DNA from: Oncomelania hupensis
Lineage: Eukaryota > Mollusca > Gastropoda > Littorinimorpha > Pomatiopsidae
Length of the DNA: 64,000 nucleotides
NCBI GenBank assembly: GCA_036898135.1
Contig: CM072517.1
Span: 60,100,990 to 60,164,989, forward strand
Direction of reading: 5' to 3'
Every line of letters begins with the position of its first letter. Position 1 is the stretch's first letter. Under the pieces are notes generated by a model that was not told the origin of the DNA, did not search any database, and saw only the letters and a program-made list of their open reading frames with translations. Shown one piece after another: positions 57,290 through 64,000 of the stretch. Position numbers and translations under genes: made by a program.

Positions 57290-59515
57290 ATAAATGTGAG
57301 AGTGTAGCGGGCACCACAGATGAGCGTACACAACCGTTTCTCCATCTTTCCCATGTGTTACTCAGCATACCTGATTGTTTTAATCAGGGTCACCCCGCAG
57401 TCTCGAATGTTGTCATCCCAACCTCTTTTTTTGGTCTTACTCTCTTCTTCTACCTTGATGTCCTTGCAGTGCTGCTTGATAGGTGACGTGGCCTTAACCA
57501 TCCGAGTTTCCGTTTATTCAACACTGTAGAGCAGGACATCGTGTTGTCCAATGGCTTGTATGATGGTCTGTCGGACTTCGTGGTTGGTGATGTTCTGGGT
57601 ATAGGAAATGCCCAGAAGTCTTCTGTAGCACCTCATCTCCATGCTTTGTATTCTTCGTTGGAGATCTGCTGTGAGGGTCCATGTTTCGCAAGCATATAGG
57701 AAGATGGAAATGACAAGGGAGCGCAGAAGCCTTACCTTGGAATGTAGACTGATGGTCCTGTCTTTCCAAATTGGCTTCAAACTCGCCAGGGCAGCAGTTG
57801 TTTGTGCGATCCTGGAGAGGACTTCCTGTCGGGACCCATTGTCTGATACAATGGCTCCTAAATATTTGAAGCTATGCACTGTGTTGATGGATTGGACTTG
57901 GATTTTGATGACCGTGTTGATACCATGGGTGTTGTTGGTCATCATTTTGGTCTTCTCTGCATTTATTTCCATTCCATAAGCTCTGGAGGTGGTGTCAAGC
58001 CTCTGTACCAGCCGTTCAAGTTCTTGTTCCTCTCCAGCCTATCCATCAATGTCATCCGCAAAACGAAGGTTGGAGATTGCTCTTCCCCCTATGCTGACTG
58101 TGCCTTCGTGGTCTGCAAGGGCATCTGACATGATGCGCTCTAGGAAGATGTTGAAGAGTGTTGGAGAGAGTAGGCATCCCTGACGCACACCGATTGTTGT
58201 TCTGAACCAGTTTCCGATGGTGCTGTTGTGGAGGACTGCACTGGTATCCTTGTCATACAGGCTTTTGATGACTTCAACAGTTTTAGGGCTGATGTTGTAC
58301 ACTCTCATGGTTGCCCATATAGCTGCATGCCAGACTCGGTCAAACGCCTTTTTTTTTCTACGAACACATGATATAGATGTTGTTGGTGCTGTAGGTACTT
58401 CTCACAGATTATTCTGAGGTTGAAAATCTGTTCAGTGGTACTTCGCGCTGCCCTAAATCCTGCTTGCTCTTCGGCTATGATTTGTTCAGCTTGGGGTTTC
58501 AACCTGTTGAGTATTATTTTCAGGAGGACCTTGCTGGGATGGCTGATGAGGCTGATGGTGCGGTAGTTTTCACATTCCTGAAGGTTACCTTTTTTGGGAA
58601 GAGTGATGACAAGCGACTGGGTCCATGGTGTAGGCCACTCCCCACTCTGCCACATCTTGTTACACATAATGGTGAGTGCGTCGATCATCTATTCTCTTCC
58701 TGTTTGAAGCAGTTCCGCGGGTATGTTGTCCACTCCCGCTGACTTCCCCTTCTTCAGCGATTGCACTGCTGCCTCAACTTCTTCTTCTCTGTTCTCTGGA
58801 CATGCTAGAACTGATGGGTCTCCGTTGGGTTTATGGTTGTAAAGGTCAGAGCAGTACTCTGTCCATCTGTCCAAGACTTCTTGTTCTTCTGTAAGGCATA
58901 AGCCACTTGCTTTGGATCGTGGAGACCTTGGGCTGTTTAACACTTGTCAGCGGCTTCACAGTCTGGTAGGCCTTCTTGCTGTTGTTCTTGTTCAGACTGT
59001 TCTCTATTTCCTGGCATTGAGCTTCTATCCAGTTCTCATTTGCTGTGCGCATGCCTTTTCGGATGTCATTGTTGATTTTTAGGTAGGCATCAGCTCCCTG
59101 TCAGGTGTTCTTTTTTTCTTTTTCATCTCTCCTCGTTTATCACACAGGTCCAAAAGTTCAGGTGTGATCCACAGCTTCTTCTTTGACCTGTGCTTTCTAA
59201 GGGTCTCCGTGGCGGCATCTGTCACAGCTAAGTTGAAGGTGGTGGCCATGGTGTAGACATCTACTTCACCAGCTCTGAAACCAGTGGCCTGAAATATTTT
59301 TGTCACCTCCGGGTCTTGCAGTTTGTCCAGGTCGAACTTCAGTCTAGTGCACTTTGCTGTGTTTACTCTCTTCAAGTGAAGCCGGAAAGACATCATCACA
59401 AGATTGTGGTCACTTCCGGTGTCTGGAAGAGTGGAAAAGTGCGTGTCCAGCCAATGTTGATGCTTGATCTGAAGCGTTTCTTGACCATCATTAACATTTA
59501 CCGAGTAAGTCCCTT
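57290..59515 (-). pseudogene. 5'-truncated non-LTR retrotransposon (APE-type endonuclease + RT), inactive
   Basis: Reading on the minus strand: end of an APE-type endonuclease (SDHNLVMMSFRLHLKR), a linker, the RT entry (GKSAGVDNIPAELL; ENYRTISLISHPSKVLLKII), GVRQGCLLSPTLFNIFLE, the catalytic FADDID, and the C-terminus (CLGAIVSDNGSRQEVL; FLYACETWTLTA; MEMRCYRRLLGISY). The frame breaks at least five times, with a TAG right after FADDIDG (about 58040). The 5' end is cut inside the endonuclease. It belongs to the group often annotated as craniofacial development protein 2-like; I favour an RTE-type clade, not proven. Relatives: 13183, 35145, 46965. Confidence 0.88.
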
Positions 59516-59561
59516 TAATAGAATTTTGGAAACCCTCCCCCAAAAACTAACTGATCCGCCC

Positions 59562-59572
59562 CTGGATGATGG

Positions 59573-59634
<62 letters not shown>

Positions 59635-59644
59635 GTAATGATGG

Positions 59645-59727
<83 letters not shown>

Positions 59728-59729
59728 GT
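59562..59729 (+). repeat. (GAT)n microsatellite
   Basis: About 55 GAT units with a few GGT/AAT interruptions, between two LINE remnants. Confidence 0.95.
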
Positions 59730-59789
59730 GTCCATTTATAACGCGCGTGTCTCCGTCCATTGTCGAATGCTCATTGCGCGATAAGGAGA

Positions 59790-60196
59790 AATAAAATAAA
59801 AATAACGAAGAACGAGAGGAACGATAAAGTCCGGTGTATGAGGCTGAGGGCAGAAGTGAGAGAGATGCTTGGTTCCCTAAGTGACTACAATGTAAACCAG
59901 TGAGTCTTCAGTCTTCTCCTGAACCACTCCACACAGTCTGCCCTTTTGAAAGTCTCAGGTAGCGCATTCCATAACTTGGGGACTGCATTCTGTAGGGATC
60001 GGGCACCAGATCTCTTTTTGTTTGTCTCCTCAGAGGATGGCAGTCGAAAACGGGACTGGAAAGAAGAACGAAGCTGACGAGATGGCTCGTACATAGGAAC
60101 CAACTCAAACAGGTTTCGTGAGGCAGTCTCGTGCACACGTGCCAAAGCATATGGTCTATACATTACGATTGTGAAATGAATGGACAGACGAGACAT
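59790..60196 (-). pseudogene. LINE C-terminal RT fragment
   Basis: The minus frame encodes YEPSRQLRSS, ARSLQNAVPKLWNALPETFK and RRRLKTHWF, the same end-of-ORF block type as 26501-26900 but from a different member. The catalytic part is absent. Confidence 0.75.
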
Positions 60197-60590
60197 TGAA
60201 ACTGTTATTGACTGAAGCGAGACGCAAGAATCCCTTACATTGTCAAATTAAATACGTGTTTTGCCGAAGGTTTGTGTGCTCCAAATGCACCGATGTTCAC
60301 CAAAGTAGCACAAGAAGCCAGTGTCACAATGTCGTTAATGTGCTCGTGATCCTGCGAAAACCTGAACACAATGTCCTGAAAACGCTTTCGAGAAAACGCG
60401 TTTTTCTGTTTTTCGCAAAAATGATTAAAATGCAATCCTAAATTATTAATACCGTTAAATAGACCACGAATCATATAATAATATCCACCATATAATCAGC
60501 CACCAACAACATTCTGTTTCGGAAAGAAAAGAAAAATTAAAAAAAACATTACTGTATTCTAGCAGCACAATCCTGTCAAGACTTAGAATG

Positions 60591-61315
60591 AGGGGGGGGG
60601 GGGGGGGGACGGGTGTAACGTCGGTTTTGGTGGTTGCTTTGTCGTTTGGACATATTATACCAAATTGTTAATAAGGACATTTTTTTATGTAAATAAATAT
60701 TATTTATCTGAGTTTATGTAAATACACACTATCTATCACAACAAACTATACACACACACACACATAGAGTTTGAGAGAGTTTTTTGAGAGTAGGAGATGA
60801 GAGAGTGAATACATTATCTATTATAAGAGAATGCTTTGTATTACTTCAAGTTTTTGATGATTTTTTTATTTTTTTTTTTTTTTTGTTTATACGATTTTTT
60901 TTCTTTTTTTTATTTTGTCATATGTTGTTTTTTTCATGGTATTTTGACTTCATTTTCTATTCTTTTTTTTCTTTTTATTTCTTAAATAATTCAATTTTTT
61001 TTTTTTTTAAATAACAAAGGTGAAAAAGGAAAAGATGTGTTTAAAAGTAAAAATTATATGTATGATGTGGAATAAAAAAATTAATTAATAAAAATTAGAT
61101 ACACATAAATTTTTTTATTTTTTTTGTAATAAATATAATATTTATTGATTTTGATAATGATAATTAAGGGGGGGTGTTGAATAAAAAAATTTAATATAAA
61201 AATAAATAATAAAAATGAAATCACCATATTTTATATTTTTATGTTGTTGGTAAATGTTTGTTTTAATGATGATAATAATAAGATTATTTTTTTATTTTGA
61301 TAATTTTTTAATAAT
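60591..61315. other. Low-complexity T/G block with poly(G)
   Basis: G-run at 60592-60609, then T-homopolymer-rich sequence nearly free of C (about 60760-61250). No gene seen. Confidence 0.6.
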
Positions 61316-61316
61316 T

Positions 61317-61380
<64 letters not shown>

Positions 61381-61462
61381 TAATAATAATGCCTACCCAT
61401 GCCCCTTTAAACCTACCCGTAGCCCCCTTTTACCTAAACGTACCACCCCATCCCAATCCTTG

Positions 61463-61518
<56 letters not shown>

Positions 61519-61646
61519 TAATAATAATAATACAAATAGAAATCATAAAAAACACCAAGGTTTTAAAATAAAATTTGATATAAGATATTATAATTATAAT
61601 AATAATAATAATTATTATTTTTATTAGTTTATAAATAATAATAATA

Positions 61647-61688
<42 letters not shown>

Positions 61689-61705
61689 CACCCCATCCCG
61701 ATCCT

Positions 61706-61796
<91 letters not shown>

Positions 61797-61879
61797 TAAT
61801 AATAATAATAATATTAAATAATACAAATAGAAATAATAATAATAAAAGAAATAATTATAAATAATAAATAATTAATAAT

Positions 61880-61943
<64 letters not shown>

Positions 61944-61975
61944 TAATAATCCTACCTATCCCGAATCTAAGAATA
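61316..61975. repeat. Cluster of long (TAA)n arrays
   Basis: Five or more (TAA)n arrays separated by short unique pieces, including CCACCCCATCCCGATCCTTG twice, which points to local duplication within D1'. Confidence 0.85.
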
Positions 61976-62490
61976 TAGAATAATACAAATCATAAACCAC
62001 AAGATGAGTGATATAATACTAATACTTAATATCTGTCCTAAAGGTAAAAAGCCCAAATTAAAAAGAAAAATATCCATATTGTAGTGGGAAAAAAAACATA
62101 AAAAAAATATGGCCCGCGTCGGATTCGAACTTGGGTCGCCCTAAACGGTAGGCGAAAGTGTTACCAACTGAGCTATCAATGCTTCATATGAAAATAACAA
62201 ATTTTTTGGTCTATATGGGAAAACATGCTGAAACCTCAATTTGATTTTTAATGGAAGCGCGCGGAATGAGGCTATTGCAGTTTGTGGACATTTTGTTTAT
62301 TTATTTATCTCAGAAACGGTTAAACGTTCGGTAAGGAAATGTCAGCTATAACGATTTCGTGGGTTTTGAGCACACAACAGGCCGATCCACAGCACCCAGC
62401 ACCTGCCCAGATCAGCGTCCATACCGGACAAACTTTATAGTAGAGGCGAAGAAGGACTTCCGGCTAAGCAATTTATATATATAGATAAGC
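61390..62490 (+). repeat. Duplicated block D1' (partner 42232-43200)
   Basis: Same order of landmarks as D1, with much longer (TAA)n arrays. Block D2' follows within 50 bp, whereas D1 is followed by unrelated DNA. Confidence 0.82.
62112..62186 (-). repeat. tRNA-like segment S6, second copy
   Basis: GGGTTCGAATCC-like T-arm (plus: GGATTCGAACTTGGG) and TAGCTCAGTTGG A-box are better preserved than at 42686. The anticodon stem is imperfect. Confidence 0.6.
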
Positions 62491-62532
62491 CTACATTCAT
62501 GGGTATGTGTATATATTATATATGTCTTCTCT

Positions 62533-62951
62533 TTTTTTAAAGTCTTCTCATCTGCATCATCGTTTGGTCGTATTATTTCACACCCACGCCAACATGTGCA
62601 CCCGATTGGCGGTTGAATAGTGCAGAGAGCCGAGTCCACATTTACCTAGGAGTGTTTAGCCAATGTCTGTGTGTGTTTTACGTTTCTTTCTTTTGCGCCC
62701 CGGCAGTTAAACGCAAATTGAAAAGATGCTGAAAACTTCATCGCACTGAAGTGTGTGTTCTGTGCCCAAAGGGTGGGGTCGATAAATAACATTCGCACGT
62801 AATCATAAGCACAAGTATAATCTGGACTATTGTTCAAACTCTTTGTATCACTCCTTAGCCATGTGCGTCAACGTTTGATTAAAGAAACGGAAAAGAAAAC
62901 ACAACACTAATAACAACAAAAAACAACACTGTGTTTCTAAGCTAGAATTTA

Positions 62952-62999
<48 letters not shown>

Positions 63000-63850
63000 T
63001 GGTCTAATTGAGATTCGTGTTTATATTAAAAACAGTGAGGGAGGACGATAGTGACGATGACGATGATTATGATATGGAGGATGATGGGGATGATGCTGAA
63101 GATAATGATGCTGGTATTATTGGTGATGATAATAATAAGGACGACGATGTTGTTGTTGTTTTTGGTGGTGGTGGTGGTAGTGGTGATGATGGTGTGGTGA
63201 TAAAGATTATTGATAATTGTTAATGATGACAGCAACAAACAATACCATGCATAACCCAGTCATACCTTTTTGCATTTTAACAGCAGTATGGTAGTTTTGA
63301 TCACGATGATTTCAGTGCTGCTTCTGCTACTGATTATGATGATGTTGGAGACTGGTGGTGGTGATGTTGATGAATGAGAAGCTGCTTGCAGCTGCCGCTG
63401 ATGAGGAGGATTAGGTAGAGGAGGAGGAGGAGGAGGAGGAGGAGATTTCCCACATTCACTTACGGGCACCTGTGTTCCTTCCGCGTAGTCTCAGCGACAG
63501 TTTAAAGAACCCGGGTACTCTTATTTTAAATGCGTCTGGGTTGGGGTTAGTGCGTTTATATATATCGCGCGCTGTGTGTGTATGTGTCTGCACGCGCGGG
63601 TGCGTATCTATGTGCATGCGTGTGTTCATTTTTTGATTTTAAAAAAAGCAGTGCCGTGAAAATGATGAAACAGCTGAAAAGCGCTGTCTATGCCATATTG
63701 GACATGGCATTTATTAATTGTACTCCGCACGTAGGAAAACGGATGGGTGTTTTGTATAGAGAACACCCCCGCACAATCTTGCATTTCCAAAAAGGCCTTC
63801 ACACCTTCATAAATATAACACCTTCACTTTACTTTAAAAAAAATTAGGTC
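62533..63850 (+). repeat. Duplicated block D2' (partner 52905-54240)
   Basis: Same landmarks as D2, about 90% similar outside microsatellites. Its (GT)n at 62955-62996 is longer. Confidence 0.85.
62955..62996 (+). repeat. (GT)n microsatellite in D2'
   Basis: About 21 GT units. D2 has only a short mixed version at 53315-53348. Confidence 0.95.
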
Positions 63851-64000
63851 GTCCTCTTACTTTTTCTTTTAAAAAAATAAAATAAAATAAAATAAAATAA
63901 TAATAAAACACCCCCTTTGCACACCCCATTTTATCAGAAGATTTTAGGAACCGAGGTTTGCTGTTCAATGTCCATCAAGCATGCCGATGAATCGACACGT

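Noticed and set aside
57641..57979. 112-codon plus-strand frame
   Set aside because: It is the antisense of the LINE C-terminal region, whose minus-strand translation is clearly recognisable.

Overview
This is an animal (metazoan) nuclear window, most likely from a lophotrochozoan invertebrate such as a marine mollusc. The evidence for a eukaryote is GT-AG introns of 0.2-5.5 kb with consistent phases, a mitochondrial presequence gene, a nuclear tRNA-Asp, tRNA-derived SINEs, several non-LTR retrotransposon lineages and heavy AT-rich microsatellites. The clade is an inference from repeat style and is not proven. Only two protein-coding host genes can be supported. Both lie on the + strand in the left half.

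Left half (1-31.5 kb). A BTB/POZ-domain gene enters from the left and ends at 5235; exons 1335-1462, 3259-3579 and 3973-5235 are visible. About 12 kb of repeats follow. A complete six-exon gene for the mitochondrial single-stranded DNA-binding protein (SSBP1) then runs from 17115 to 31151. Its introns are full of insertions: SINEs, two terminal-inverted-repeat (TIR) elements, LINE remnants and one nested repeat.

Right half (31.5-64 kb). No host protein gene was recognised. The region holds minisatellites, a 2.56-kb TIR element carrying an intact tRNA-Asp gene, a 153-bp nearly pure poly(G) tract followed by about 2 kb of purine/pyrimidine-asymmetric sequence, a foldback repeat, SINEs including one tRNA/5S-rRNA hybrid, a 2.2-kb LINE remnant, and three sets of kilobase-scale duplicated blocks. 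Two stretches (about 56.4-57.3 kb and 60.6-61.4 kb) have such abrupt composition that assembly error should be considered.

The dominant feature is one interspersed repeat family, here called R560. It is about 550 bp long, starts with a C-run/G-run motif and a TATAAATA box, and ends in a small hairpin (GTCC-GCT-GGAC) followed by variable short-unit tails. About 16 full or partial copies make up roughly a tenth of the window. Other elements repeatedly use it as a landing site, so insertion order can be read from target-site duplications (TSDs). SINE families are labelled here S1-S6 for convenience. These labels are mine and are not database names.
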